NCBI GenBank assembly: GCA_018711185.1
Contig: DVIQ01000069.1
Location: forward strand, 1-37,507
Direction: 5' to 3'
Origin: Candidatus Limivivens intestinipullorum
Lineage (GTDB): Bacteria; Bacillota; Clostridia; Lachnospirales; Lachnospiraceae
Length of the DNA: 37,507 bases
Part shown: positions 1 to 7,945 of the stretch, piece by piece
Position numbering within the stretch: the stretch's first letter is position 1
How the letters are laid out: each line of letters begins with the position of its first letter
Position numbers and translations under genes: made by a program
Notes under the pieces: model-generated
Databases searched by the model: none
Seen by the model: the letters and a program-made list of their open reading frames with translations, nothing else
Told to the model about the DNA's origin: nothing

Positions 1-1
1 G

Positions 2-901
2 CTGGCCTTATTGATTGCCCTGCTGGTGATTGCTTACCTTTTGGCAAAACTTCACCGCGTCCGGGGCCAGCTTTCCCTTATTAAAGATGCCCTGACGGAT
101 ATAAAGAACGGGAACCTGAACCGCCGTGTACTGGCGCGGGAAAGCGACCTGACGAAGCAAATCTGTTATGACATCAACGAGATTGCTATGAGCAGCCAAT
201 CCCGGTTTATCCAGCAAAAGCAATCCGAGCAGGCTTATAAACAGCTTATGACAAGCCTTTCCCATGATGTGAAAACCCCGCTTACCTCTCTGGTGGGCTA
301 TTTGGAGGCCGTGGAAAGCAAGATGGTGACAGGAGCCGAGCAGGAAGAATATATTCGAGTGGCTACGGAGAAAGCCTACCATCTGAAAGATTTTGTAACA
401 GCCCTATTTGAATGGGTGAAACTGGATGCCGGGGAACAGATTTTTCATTTTGAGCTTTGCGACTTAAACGAGCTTTCCCGCGACATTATGGCCGATTGGG
501 TGCCAATGCTGGAAAGCCATAATCTTTCCTATGAAATTGAGATACCTGAAACAGAATACATGACAAGGCTTGACCCCACCGCTTATACCCGTATTCTTAA
601 TAATCTGCTGCAAAATATCCTAACGCACAGCGACGCAAGGCAAGTGTCCCTGACCGTGACCGAAACAGAGCAACAGGCCAAAATCATGGTGGCCGATAAC
701 GGGAAAGGGATTTCCGCCGCTGATCTTCCCCATATTTTTGAACGAATGTATCAATGCGACCATTCCCGGTCCGCCAAAGGGAACGGGCTGGGCCTATCCA
801 TCACTAAGGAGCTGGTGAGCGTCCACAAAGGAATCATCACGGCAGCCAGTACACCCGGAGCCGGTACAGCCTTTACCATCCTGCTTCCGAAAACCCTGTG
901 A
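2..901 (+). CDS. VanS-like sensor histidine kinase, 5' end cut by the window edge
   Basis: The frame is open to the left edge, so the start and probably part of the first membrane segment lie outside. Visible in order are one hydrophobic helix (ALLIALLVIAYLLAKL), a HAMP-like linker, a HisKA dimerisation domain with the phospho-acceptor motif SHDVKTPL near residue 88, and a HATPase_c domain with N box (NNLLQNIL), G1 (DNGKGI), F box (FERMY) and G2 (GNGLGLSI). All key ATP-binding motifs are intact. Family knowledge: kinases of this compact type usually sit beside an OmpR-type regulator and an antimicrobial-peptide ABC transporter. The only other gene on this strand here is a decayed ABC transporter just downstream, preceded by regulator-like direct repeats. 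I infer a two-component peptide-resistance locus whose transporter has been lost. The regulator should lie to the left of the window. Confidence 0.9.
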   Translation: MALLIALLVIAYLLAKLHRVRGQLSLIKDALTDIKNGNLNRRVLARESDLTKQICYDINEIAMSSQSRFIQQKQSEQAYKQLMTSLSHDVKTPLTSLVGYLEAVESKMVTGAEQEEYIRVATEKAYHLKDFVTALFEWVKLDAGEQIFHFELCDLNELSRDIMADWVPMLESHNLSYEIEIPETEYMTRLDPTAYTRILNNLLQNILTHSDARQVSLTVTETEQQAKIMVADNGKGISAADLPHIFERMYQCDHSRSAKGNGLGLSITKELVSVHKGIITAASTPGAGTAFTILLPKTL

Positions 902-928
902 CCGCGCAGGGCTTTCTTTCGTTCAAAA

Positions 929-968
929 CAAGGTTAAAACAAAATTTCGGCAAGGTTGGGACAAGGTT
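929..968 (+). promoter_or_regulatory. Four tandem heptamers at 11-bp spacing, probable response-regulator operator
   Basis: CAAGGTT occurs at 929, 951 and 962, and a two-mismatch version (CAAAATT) at 940. The spacing is exactly 11 bp throughout, about one helical turn. OmpR/VanR-type regulators bind such direct repeats upstream of the transporter genes they control. The array starts 27 bp after the kinase stop and precedes the ABC transporter remnant, which fits a regulated promoter. Binding is inferred, not shown. Confidence 0.55.
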
Positions 969-982
969 CGTCCCTTATTGGG

Positions 983-1091
983 ATGATCCTCGACGAACCG
1001 ACCAACGGGCTTGACCCCATCGGTCATTCTTCCTGAAATCGCGCTTTTGGCGAACGGGATCGGCGTGTTTTTGCCGTCCGGAAACACCTAG
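983..1091 (+). pseudogene. Remnant of an ABC transporter
   Basis: Positions 983-1036 encode MILDEPTNGLDPIGHSS then a stop. This is the Walker B/D-loop region of an ABC ATPase (LDEPTNGLDP) and nothing else of it: Walker A and the signature motif are absent. A second short in-frame piece (1035-1091) encodes a hydrophobic stretch (ALLANGIGVFLP), which may be a scrap of the same transporter. The remnant follows a sensor kinase on the same strand and a probable operator array, so it is best read as what is left of the regulated transporter after internal deletions. Only the Walker B match is firm. Confidence 0.6.
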
Positions 1092-1729
1092 AACCACAGG
1101 CCCTTCCGGCATTTTAACCAAATCCCTCCCCAGGTCAGAAGCCCCGCCGCGGTCAAAATCCCCTTATTCCACACCAGCACCCGGTTCTGGTCCCCCGCAA
1201 ACTGAAGAAACGGATAAACGTACTCAACTCCCGGAAACCGCAGAAGGCCGCGGGTAAAAAGGGCGGTCAGCCAAAGCAAGCCGCCAGCCAGCGCCGCTAC
1301 ATGTTCCCGGCTCCATAGAATCCCTGCCAGGGCACAGAGGGAGGAGAAAAAGAACGCCGTGGGAAAGTAGAAAAGCAGCATTTCCCAGACGCTCCCCTCC
1401 TGTCGGAATACGCCGGAGACAAGCATACAGCATACGGCCAGCAGACCGGTTGCTGCAAATATGGCGAGCCAGCGCAGGAATACCCAGGAAAACATGGAAG
1501 GACTCTGGGCCGCGATGACAGGGAAATTGCGGTCCGCCCTGGTCTTTCCCCACTCGCTTGCCGCCATGGCTGTATAAAAGGGGAAGAGCACCTCAAAGCC
1601 GACGGCGGAATAGTCCATGAGGTCTCCGGCCAGGATTGCGAGGGCAGTCAGAAACGCCGCGAAGGCTCCTGACACAAGAAAAAAGTTGGCGCCCGCGATT
1701 TTTATTTCGCCTTTCAGTTTTTTCAGCAT
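1088..1729 (-). CDS. ABC-2-like membrane protein, second transporter subunit
   Basis: A 213-residue protein with about six hydrophobic segments and no catalytic motif. It starts directly after the stop of the preceding permease gene (TAA immediately followed by ATG at 1729), so the two are translationally coupled. It ends with a basic tail (KCRKGLWF). It is the last gene of the BlaI-M56-ATPase-permease-permease series. By position it is the second membrane subunit of the exporter; sequence alone only supports a polytopic membrane protein. The end of the reading frame just touches the decayed ABC remnant on the opposite strand. Confidence 0.75.
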   Translation of the reverse strand: MLKKLKGEIKIAGANFFLVSGAFAAFLTALAILAGDLMDYSAVGFEVLFPFYTAMAASEWGKTRADRNFPVIAAQSPSMFSWVFLRWLAIFAATGLLAVCCMLVSGVFRQEGSVWEMLLFYFPTAFFFSSLCALAGILWSREHVAALAGGLLWLTALFTRGLLRFPGVEYVYPFLQFAGDQNRVLVWNKGILTAAGLLTWGGIWLKCRKGLWF

Positions 1730-2491
1730 TTATTCCGCCCTCCAAAACTTTCGCGCAAGAAGCGGCAGCGCGCCGGAAACCAGGCCGCCGACCGTAAGAA
1801 AGATTCCATTTGCCCAAACGCTTCCCGCGTCTACAAAGGGCCATTTCGGATGCACCCAGATAAGCCGCGCCAGCTCCCCGGAGGTGATCAGATAAAAAGG
1901 CATGGCGTCTGCGGAGCCCACATAAACGGCGTTTGCTCCAAACAGAACCGCCGCCAGAATATAAAAGAAGCGAAGGTCCATGATGCCCGGCAGAGCAACC
2001 GCGCAGAAACTCACAAAAAGGCAGGAGAAAAACCCCGGAAACACAAGGGCTTTCAGCAGCGGCACAAGACCGTCTTCCAAAGAAACCGCAAAGGGCGCGG
2101 CGATGCAGTAGACGGTTGTGTTCAGGCAGAGAAAAACGGTCAGAAACGTAAAGGTACTGAAAAAGCCGCCCAGCAACTTGCCCGCCAGATACTGTCCCTT
2201 TTTCAGCGGCGAAGCCATAAACAGCGTTTTCATCCCGGTTCTGCGGTCCAGAGGTATGCGGCCCGCCAGCAGAAACAGAAGGCCAAACAGGAGAACCAGG
2301 GCGTCAAAGTTCATAATCCGGCTGACGAAATAAGCCGGCTGGTTTAAAAATTCCAGGCGTCTTAAATTTCCCACGGAAGGGAAGTTGTCGGCCTGGGCAA
2401 GCAAAGTCGCTCCCAGAAGAACGGCCCAGCCGGCAGGTCGTGCTGTCTGCATCTTATATTCCCGGAAAATCACCGCCCAGATTTTACGCAT
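1730..2491 (-). CDS. ABC-2 type transporter permease
   Basis: 253 residues from the chosen start MRKIWAVIFREYK, which has a GGGAGGG ribosome site and overlaps the end of the ATPase gene by 8 bp; the longer upstream reading would lie inside that gene. The N terminus (FREYKMQTARPAGW) is typical of ABC-2 permeases, with a cytoplasmic start followed by about six membrane segments. The central cytoplasmic stretch RIPLDRRTGMKTLFMASPLKKGQYLAGKL resembles the coupling region of ABC-2 exporters. It should pair with the ATPase encoded immediately upstream and the small membrane protein immediately downstream. The substrate cannot be read from the sequence. Control by a BlaI-type repressor suggests export or repair linked to cell-envelope stress. 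Confidence 0.82.
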   Translation of the reverse strand: MRKIWAVIFREYKMQTARPAGWAVLLGATLLAQADNFPSVGNLRRLEFLNQPAYFVSRIMNFDALVLLFGLLFLLAGRIPLDRRTGMKTLFMASPLKKGQYLAGKLLGGFFSTFTFLTVFLCLNTTVYCIAAPFAVSLEDGLVPLLKALVFPGFFSCLFVSFCAVALPGIMDLRFFYILAAVLFGANAVYVGSADAMPFYLITSGELARLIWVHPKWPFVDAGSVWANGIFLTVGGLVSGALPLLARKFWRAE

Positions 2492-3422
2492 ACGCTTTCC
2501 CTCCCATACAATATACATAGGCATCCTCCAAAGTCGCCGCGGCAGGCTCGGCCTGGTGAAAACGATCCTCTTCATCCACGATCCGGGCAGTCAGCCCATG
2601 GGGTTCATAGGTGGTTGCCAAAACCACCGCTTTTTTCTGGATCTCTGCCAGCGCTTCCTCCCGCTCCAGGCGCAGGATCTTCACCTTTCCCTCCACCCGC
2701 TCCTGCAGATTCTTCGAGGCTCCGGCGTAAAACAGCCGCCCCCGGCGCAGCACCGCCAGATTTTCGCAGAGCTGATGCACGTCCTCCACGATGTGGGTGG
2801 ACAAAAGAACCGTGCGTCCTTCTCTCGCGTAACGGGACAATACCCCGCGAAACCGGACGCGCTCCTCCGGGTCCAGCCCCGCGGTGGGCTCGTCTACCAC
2901 AAGAATCCGGGGATTTCCAAGAAGGGCCTGGGCAATGCCGACTCTGCGCCTCATTCCGCCGGAGAGCTGGCCGATCTTCCGTCCGGCGAAGTCCTGCATT
3001 TCCACCTGCTCCAAAACCCGCTCCGGTTCCTCTTTCCCGGTGATTCCTTTCAGCCTGGCCATATAGCTTATAAAGTCAAGCACGGTCAGCGCAGGATACA
3101 TGGCAAGCTCCTGGGGCAGATAGCCGATCCGTGTCCGAACCGCCTCCCCCTGTTTTTCTGTATCGAACCCGCAGACCCGCACGCTTCCCTTCGTGGGCCG
3201 CAGGATCGTGACAATGGCCTTCATCAATGTGGTCTTTCCGGCTCCATTGTGCCCCAGAAGCCCGAAAACGCCGCTTCCCACGTCAAAGCTCACATCGTCC
3301 AGGGCTTTTGCCCCGTTCTTGTATGTCTTTGTCACATGACAGATTTCAATATTTTTGTGTCCGGCTTTCTCTGCTTGCCCTTCCGGATAAAGAGCGGTCC
3401 GGATGCTTTCTGTTTTCTTCAT
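2484..3422 (-). CDS. ABC transporter ATP-binding protein
   Basis: 312 residues. Walker A is GHNGAGKT at residues 57-64, followed by a Q loop (YLPQEL), signature LSGGMRRRVGIA, Walker B with D loop (LVVDEPTAGLDP) and H loop (LSTHIVED). After the ABC domain (about residues 24-235) comes a roughly 75-residue C-terminal extension of the kind seen in ATPases that partner ABC-2 permeases. It starts from ATG with AAGGAGG 5 bp upstream. The short gap to the M56 gene (37 bp) holds a TACA-type dyad resembling a BlaI operator. The gene leads a three-gene transporter set downstream of blaI-M56. The substrate is unknown. Confidence 0.92.
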   Translation of the reverse strand: MKKTESIRTALYPEGQAEKAGHKNIEICHVTKTYKNGAKALDDVSFDVGSGVFGLLGHNGAGKTTLMKAIVTILRPTKGSVRVCGFDTEKQGEAVRTRIGYLPQELAMYPALTVLDFISYMARLKGITGKEEPERVLEQVEMQDFAGRKIGQLSGGMRRRVGIAQALLGNPRILVVDEPTAGLDPEERVRFRGVLSRYAREGRTVLLSTHIVEDVHQLCENLAVLRRGRLFYAGASKNLQERVEGKVKILRLEREEALAEIQKKAVVLATTYEPHGLTARIVDEEDRFHQAEPAAATLEDAYVYCMGGKAYA

Positions 3423-3437
3423 CTCTGCCTCCTTATA

Positions 3438-3451
3438 ACTATATTTGTAGT
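3438..3451. promoter_or_regulatory. Candidate BlaI/MecI-type operator before the ABC genes
   Basis: The dyad ACTATATTTGTAGT (minus strand ACTACAAATATAGT) has the ACTACA half-site also found twice in front of the blaI-like gene. It lies between the M56 stop and the ATPase ribosome site, so a repressor bound here would control the transporter separately from the regulatory pair. No clear -35/-10 pair was recognised around it. Assignment rests on similarity to the sites at 4838-4878. Confidence 0.5.
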
Positions 3452-3459
3452 TTTATTAA

Positions 3460-4443
3460 TCAAACAAATACGCGCAGACCCGGATATACGGCGCCGCTGT
3501 ATTCCGCTCCGCTTTTATAAGCCGGATACGGGTAAAAATGCTGTCTGCCAAACCACATGGAAAACCATACCGTCAGCAAAAGAAGTCCGGCCAGCAAAGC
3601 CCCCGCAGCGGCTCTTTTCCCTTTCGAAGTCCCCGCCAGCATTTGCCGGATTCTCTGCTTTGTCAGAAAGAAACGCGCCGCTCCCATTCCAGCCCCGGAT
3701 TTTCCCGGAAGATGCGCGGAAAGCTCCAAAAGACGCAGAACCGCGGACGCGTACTCTTTTTTTGAGATCTTTCCTCCCAGCGCGGCCAGTGTCTGCTCAT
3801 CACAGTCTGTCTCGCAGCGAAGGGAAACCTCCTTTTTCGCAAGCCATACCAGAGGGTTAAACCAGTTTGCGGCGCATACCAGGAAGCAGACCCGCGTCAG
3901 CAGAAGATGCCTGCGCTTTATGTGGGTCAGCTCATGGGCAAAAACAGCCAGCAGCTCCTGATCCGTAAGCCGTTCGGCAACGGGCTTACGCAAAAGAATA
4001 GCCGGTCTTACGGCGCCCGCCACACAGACGGGATCGTCCAGGGTTCCCCACAAAAGCGGAGGTCTTTTTTGGAATCCCAGCATGTCCGCGCACAGATCCG
4101 CCAGATCATTCAGCCGCTTATCCCGGCAGGGAAGACAGGCTCTGACGGCACGTCCAGCCAGCCAAAGGCGTACCGCGCTGCCTGCCAGACACACCAGGCA
4201 CCCGCAAAGCCAGATCCCAAGGGCGATCCAGAAGCCCTCTCCCCAGAGCTGTCTTTCCGGGGGCAGCAAAACCACGTCCGCGGAGAGAAACGGCACGGCA
4301 TAGAATACCATGCATCCGGCGGAAAACCAGAGGGGAACCGCAAGTCCCAGCACATGGCCCGCAAACAGAGACAGGACCGTAAACATGCCTCCGATAAAGG
4401 ACACATAGAGCAGGGCATAGAAAAGATTACCGAGTATCTGCAT
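3460..4443 (-). CDS. BlaR1-type M56 family metallopeptidase without sensor domain
   Basis: 327 residues from the start MQILGNLFYALL, which has AGGAGG 7 bp upstream and overlaps the blaI-like gene by 17 bp. Several N-terminal membrane helices lead into a cytoplasmic zinc protease region with the motif AHELTHIKRRH (HELTH at about residues 170-174), followed by another membrane segment near residue 290. Full-length BlaR1/MecR1 are about 585-600 residues and end in an extracellular penicillin-binding domain; here only a short tail follows the last helix. The protein therefore keeps the repressor-cleaving protease but cannot sense beta-lactams in the usual way. I infer that it inactivates the neighbouring BlaI-like repressor in response to a membrane or envelope signal. 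Confidence 0.88.
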   Translation of the reverse strand: MQILGNLFYALLYVSFIGGMFTVLSLFAGHVLGLAVPLWFSAGCMVFYAVPFLSADVVLLPPERQLWGEGFWIALGIWLCGCLVCLAGSAVRLWLAGRAVRACLPCRDKRLNDLADLCADMLGFQKRPPLLWGTLDDPVCVAGAVRPAILLRKPVAERLTDQELLAVFAHELTHIKRRHLLLTRVCFLVCAANWFNPLVWLAKKEVSLRCETDCDEQTLAALGGKISKKEYASAVLRLLELSAHLPGKSGAGMGAARFFLTKQRIRQMLAGTSKGKRAAAGALLAGLLLLTVWFSMWFGRQHFYPYPAYKSGAEYSGAVYPGLRVFV

Positions 4444-4816
4444 CCGATTCCTCCTGCCTTTCAATCAGCTCCTTCAGCTCTTTTAACTCCCGGTCGGAAA
4501 GATTCCCGCTTTTGACGAACCCCATAACCATTTTTGAGAGAGAGCCGTCATAGACCCTTTTCAGAAATGTCCGGCTCTCCGCAAGCTGACAGTCCGCTTC
4601 GGATACCGCGGGATAATACAGGTATCCCTTGCCCTGGCGCTTTGTGGAAAGAGCCCCTTTCTTTACCAGCCGGGCCAGATACGTCTGAATCGTGGTTTTA
4701 CTCCAGCCGGTATCCCCAAGTCTGTCCAGGATCTCCGGCAGCGTCCGCGGGGGATCGCTCCAGATAATCTTCATGACCTGCCATTCGGATTCGGATATGG
4801 AAACCTGCGCTTTCAT
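4427..4816 (-). CDS. BlaI/MecI family transcriptional repressor
   Basis: 129 residues with the complete family pattern: N-terminal winged helix (ISESEWQVMKIIW, then TTIQTYLARLVKKG as recognition helix and KGYLYYP wing) and a C-terminal helical dimerisation region. Family members bind TACA/TGTA dyads as dimers and are inactivated by cleavage through a BlaR1-type protease, which is encoded by the overlapping next gene. The ribosome site AAAGGAGG is well placed. The promoter just upstream carries an inverted pair of 12-bp ACTACA-containing sites, one inside the -35/-10 spacer, so autorepression is likely. The downstream ABC exporter is the probable target. Confidence 0.93.
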   Translation of the reverse strand: MKAQVSISESEWQVMKIIWSDPPRTLPEILDRLGDTGWSKTTIQTYLARLVKKGALSTKRQGKGYLYYPAVSEADCQLAESRTFLKRVYDGSLSKMVMGFVKSGNLSDRELKELKELIERQEESDADTR

Positions 4817-4837
4817 GGCAAACCTCCTTTAATTGAT

Positions 4838-4883
4838 ATTTTGTAGTTTAATTCACCTTAACACAAAAACTACAAAATGTCAA
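4838..4883 (-). promoter_or_regulatory. blaI-like promoter with paired repressor sites
   Basis: Reading the minus strand, TTGACA (4878-4883) is followed after 17 bp by TAAGGT (4855-4860), a perfect -35 with a weak -10. Two 12-bp sites form a perfect inverted pair: AAACTACAAAAT at 4867-4878 and ATTTTGTAGTTT at 4838-4849 (plus strand). One lies in the spacer and the other just after the -10, ideal for a BlaI-type repressor to block polymerase. The same half-site recurs at 3438-3451. Confidence 0.7.
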
Positions 4884-4893
4884 TCCATTTCCG

Positions 4894-5402
4894 TCACCTG
4901 ATTTTTTTCTGGATAAACAGCCGCGCGATATTAGAGTTTTCGTAATCCAGGATTTCGCTGTGCCCAGGTCCAGCCGGCCGATGGCATTTTTATCCGCCCC
5001 GGAAAGCTTGAAGTCCCAGATCGCAAAGTCCTCTCTCATATGCGCCGGACACCGGCTTCTCGTGACCACGCTGACCTGGCGGTCCACATTCCAGCGAAGG
5101 GCTTCCTCCTGGTGATAAAAGGGGTGCAGCTCGATCTGGTTTACCATGGGCGCAATTTCGCTGTTCAGGCAAAGATCCGTCAATCGTTCCGGACTGAAAT
5201 TGCTGACGCCGATGGCCCGGACTTTTCCCTCCCTGTAAAGCCGCTCCAATACCCTCCACGCGCCATAATAGTCGTTGTAGGGCTGATGGATCAGATACAG
5301 ACCAATATACTCCAGACCAAGCTTTTCAAGCGATGCCTCAAACGCCCTCTCGGCGTCCTTAACTTTATCTGTTCCATGCTTGACTCCTCCTGTTTTCGTC
5401 AT
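4894..5402 (-). pseudogene. Broken aldo/keto reductase
   Basis: Recognisable AKR sequence (AFEASLEKLGLEYIGLYLIHQP with the catalytic-site His, then GVSNFSPERL and VNQIELHPFYHQEEAL) but without the N-terminal barrel strands and the Asp/Tyr part of the active site. After WNVDRQVSVV about 60 residues of the family are missing and the reading resumes near the C-terminal cofactor region (MREDFAIWDFKLS). The frame then shifts near RLDLG: the adjacent frame continues as GHSEILDYENSNIARLF and stops at 4894-4896, which matches the normal family C terminus. N-terminal loss, internal deletion and frameshift together make it a pseudogene. It lies just upstream of the blaI promoter. Confidence 0.85.
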
Positions 5403-5429
5403 TACATTTGCATTCTGTTCATGGCGTCT

Positions 5430-5444
5430 GCGCGGCAGCCGCGC
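5430..5444. repeat. Short perfect inverted repeat
   Basis: GCGCGGCAGCCGCGC has 7-bp arms around one base. It lies in the 161-bp gap between the broken reductase and the SRAP gene. No T-run follows on the minus strand, so it is not an obvious terminator. The rest of the gap shows nothing recognisable. Confidence 0.4.
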
Positions 5445-5563
5445 GGATCCGTCAAATGGTTCTTTTTCTTTTGTTTGGGAACTTTTATGATGCTATTGTA
5501 AAACGCTTTTCCTGGAAAGTATAATGCCGATTCCGCAGATATCTATAACTTAAACGCATACTG

Positions 5564-6139
5564 TCAGAACAGGCGAAGCTGCTCATACTCGGTCTTTCGT
5601 GTCAGCATGACGGGAGCTTTTTCAAGAAGCCTCGCCGCAGCCGTGTCATCCCGCACCCATGCCGTAAGCTCGTCCCTTTCCAGGATCAGAGGCATCCGGC
5701 TGTGTACCGGCGACACGGAAGGATTGGCCGCTGTGGTGAGAATCACAAACCGGTCCTGGCCGTCGAAGGGGCAGAAACAGCCCGCCATAAAAAGAACATC
5801 TCTGTCCGGACGCTCAAAGGTAAATTTTTCTTTTTCTTTATTCCACTCGTAAAAGCCTCTGGCCGGGATAACGCAGCGCCTGTGCAGGACGCTCTCCCGG
5901 AAGCTTCGCTTCTCCAGCGCGCTCTCAGCCCTGGCATTGATCACAAGCCCCTTTCCGTCAAATTTCAGAAAGCCCCAGGCCATCCGGGCCGCCGCCAGAG
6001 GGTGTCCCAGGCCCGTAATCACCGCCGCCTGACGAGACGGCAGAATATCGCCGGCTTCTGTCCCTGTCTTGTCTATCTCTCCAACCAGACGCGCAATCTC
6101 CCGGATTGTGTCATCGTCCGCGTAATATCGTCCGCACAT
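5564..6139 (-). CDS. SOS response-associated peptidase (SRAP/YedK/HMCES family)
   Basis: 191 residues, close to the usual bacterial length. The catalytic set is complete: Cys2 right after the initiator Met (MCGRYY), Asn68 in INARAES, Glu98 in GFYEW and His146 in HSRMP. Family knowledge: SRAP proteins crosslink through Cys2 to abasic sites in single-stranded DNA and shield them from error-prone processing. The gene is the last of three behind a LexA-controlled promoter (dinB, 115-residue unknown, SRAP; 35-bp gap to the unknown), which agrees with an SOS role. No clear terminator was found downstream. Confidence 0.93.
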   Translation of the reverse strand: MCGRYYADDDTIREIARLVGEIDKTGTEAGDILPSRQAAVITGLGHPLAAARMAWGFLKFDGKGLVINARAESALEKRSFRESVLHRRCVIPARGFYEWNKEKEKFTFERPDRDVLFMAGCFCPFDGQDRFVILTTAANPSVSPVHSRMPLILERDELTAWVRDDTAAARLLEKAPVMLTRKTEYEQLRLF

Positions 6140-6174
6140 CGTTCTCTGCCCCTTTCGTTTTCATTTTGTATCAT

Positions 6175-6522
6175 CTACTCAGAACAGTTTACACGATTTT
6201 CTTTTTCCTCGCAAAGGAGCACCAGATCCCAGGTTCCCTCCTCCACATGATACAGAAGAATGAAATTCCTGCGAATGCCGTCCTCTTGGGAGCAGCAGTC
6301 ATACCGCTTCATGCGGATTCCGGCAAAATACTTTTCCTCTGCTTTCAGCAGACGGATCTGGCGGATACACCGGATCCTCCCTTCTTCGTCCTCATATTTC
6401 ACAAGCTGAGGGATACTCCTGCCCTTTGACGTAAACCAGCAGGAAACCGCCGCTTTCCGGTACTTGCCGGCAACCCGCCTCTCCTGCAGCCTTTCTTCCT
6501 GTCCTTCCAGTAAAAAACTCAT
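6175..6522 (-). CDS. Unknown 115-residue protein of the dinB SOS operon
   Basis: I do not recognise a named family. The start MSFLLEGQEERLQERR is chosen because AGGGG lies about 8 bp upstream; a longer reading would run into dinB. The protein is soluble, without signal peptide or membrane segment. It looks like a small alpha/beta domain with alternating strands rich in basic residues (CWFTSKGRSIPQLVKYEDEE, FILLYHVEEGTWDLVLL) and paired cysteines (DCC). It sits between dinB (107-bp gap) and the SRAP gene (35-bp gap) in a LexA-controlled operon. By position it recalls the small YolD-type partners of Gram-positive Y-family polymerases, but the sequence does not obviously match YolD. Confidence 0.75.
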   Translation of the reverse strand: MSFLLEGQEERLQERRVAGKYRKAAVSCWFTSKGRSIPQLVKYEDEEGRIRCIRQIRLLKAEEKYFAGIRMKRYDCCSQEDGIRRNFILLYHVEEGTWDLVLLCEEKENRVNCSE

Positions 6523-6629
6523 GTTCCATTCCCCTTTGCTTTTCGCCTCCTGGCGGCATCCATTCTGTTTCCCGCGTCCTTTTCGCATTTTCACACCGAA
6601 TTTCTTCGAATACGCCGGTTGCTGTGCTA

Positions 6630-7838
6630 TCAATCCTTCTTCGCTCTTGGAGGCTCCAAAAGGGCGGCCCGCACCAGAGAACACTTCCCATAACGGCTCC
6701 GGATGCGGTCTGCCGCGGCATCCATGCGCTCCAGCTTTTGATAGTCTGTCCCGTCAAAAAGAGATTGCTGTCTTACGGCAGCGTCGTACCGGATATGACC
6801 GGTATGAATGCCAAGCTTTCGTATTGGCGTACCGTCCCAGAGCTGATCAAACAGACGGCTGGCGCAGCGGTAAAGCTCCGTGGTAATGTTCGTGGCTGCA
6901 GGCAGCGCCGCCTGATGGCTTGCGTCCCGCAGGGCAAAATCACGGATGCCTACGGACAGTACCTGGGCCCGGCCCCCGGCTTCTCTCAGTCTTCCTCCTA
7001 CTGTTTCCGACAGGGACAGCAGCACCCGTTTCGCCGCCTGGGCGTCCTCCACATCGAAGGGGAGGGTCACACTGTTTCCATAGCCTTTTCCCGGAGGAAG
7101 CAGCGGTTCCACGGCAGAGGAATCCATCCCGTTGGCAAACTCCCAGATCCGCTCTCCGTGCTTTTTCAAATGTGCCTTCAGCAGCCGGGGATCAGCCGCC
7201 GCCAGTTCTCCGATTGTCCGGATTCCCAGAAGGGCAAGCGTTCTCTCGGCCGCCCGCCCCACGAAAAATAAATCAGAGACCGGAAGGGGCCACATTTTTT
7301 CCGGAATTTCCTCCTTCCACAAGGTATGCACCCTGTCCGGTTTCTGAAAATCGCCCGCCATTTTGGCCAGCAGCTTGTTCTCTGAGATTCCCACATTGAC
7401 GGTAAATCCAAGCTCCTCCCGGATCTGATTCCGTATCCGGTCCGCGGCCGCGATAGGGCTTCCCCAAAGTCCTTCCGTTCCCGTCATGTCCATAAAAGCT
7501 TCGTCCACGGAGTAGGGCTCCACCGCCGGGGCATAAGTCCGCAGGATCTCCATAAAGGCACGGGAGCATTTCTCATACAGCCGGTAGTTTGGAGGCACCA
7601 GGAGAAAATCCGGACATTTCTGTCTTGCCTCCAGGATACTCTCTCCCGTCCGGATATGGTATCGCTTCGCCGGAATGGATTTCGCCAGAATAATTCCATG
7701 GCGCATAGCCAGATCTCCTCCCACCGCCGCCACCTGTTCCCGCAGATCCGTCTCCTCTCCCAGATGCCGCATACGATAGACCGCCTCCCAGGAGAGGAAG
7801 GCAGAATTTACGTCTATATGAAAAATTACCCGCTTCAT
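6630..7838 (-). CDS. dinB: DNA polymerase IV (Y-family, DinB)
   Basis: 402 residues. The catalytic carboxylates are present: Asp9 (FHIDVNSAF) and Asp112-Glu113 (YSVDEAFMD). A helix-hairpin-helix thumb region follows (FFVGRAAERTLALLGIRTIGELA) and then the little-finger domain. Family role: error-prone translesion synthesis after DNA damage. The ribosome site AGGAGG is well placed. The promoter is 100 bp upstream and has a LexA box inside it, so transcription should be DNA-damage induced. A decayed copy of the MITE described below lies in the transcribed leader between promoter and ribosome site. It is the first gene of the dinB-unknown-SRAP operon. Confidence 0.95.
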   Translation of the reverse strand: MKRVIFHIDVNSAFLSWEAVYRMRHLGEETDLREQVAAVGGDLAMRHGIILAKSIPAKRYHIRTGESILEARQKCPDFLLVPPNYRLYEKCSRAFMEILRTYAPAVEPYSVDEAFMDMTGTEGLWGSPIAAADRIRNQIREELGFTVNVGISENKLLAKMAGDFQKPDRVHTLWKEEIPEKMWPLPVSDLFFVGRAAERTLALLGIRTIGELAAADPRLLKAHLKKHGERIWEFANGMDSSAVEPLLPPGKGYGNSVTLPFDVEDAQAAKRVLLSLSETVGGRLREAGGRAQVLSVGIRDFALRDASHQAALPAATNITTELYRCASRLFDQLWDGTPIRKLGIHTGHIRYDAAVRQQSLFDGTDYQKLERMDAAADRIRSRYGKCSLVRAALLEPPRAKKD

Positions 7839-7855
7839 TGCTGCCGCCTCCTATC

Positions 7856-7911
7856 TGAATCACGTTCTTACGGCCCGCTCAGCATGTGCGCAGACCTGAG
7901 CTGAACTGTTA
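7856..7911 (+). repeat. Decayed partial MITE copy in the dinB leader
   Basis: This matches the right-hand part of the complete element at 14965-15098, from TGAATCACGTTCTTACGG through the third hairpin to the terminal CTGAACTGTTA. The hairpin arms carry mismatches (GGCCCGCTCA against TGCGCAGACC), so pairing is weakened. It lies between the dinB promoter and ribosome site, in the same orientation as the other copies. Confidence 0.8.
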
Positions 7912-7945
7912 TCGATTGACTCATTGCAGTTTGTATCCTGGCTTT

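Noticed and set aside
2385..3860. Long plus-strand open frame (491 codons) opposite the ABC genes
   Set aside because: It lies antisense to a clearly recognisable ATPase and M56 gene, has no family similarity and no ribosome site; a by-product of GC-rich codon use.
4838..4878. Inverted pair of ACTACA sites considered as a mobile-element end
   Set aside because: Position inside the blaI promoter and the half-site match to BlaI/MecI operators explain it better.
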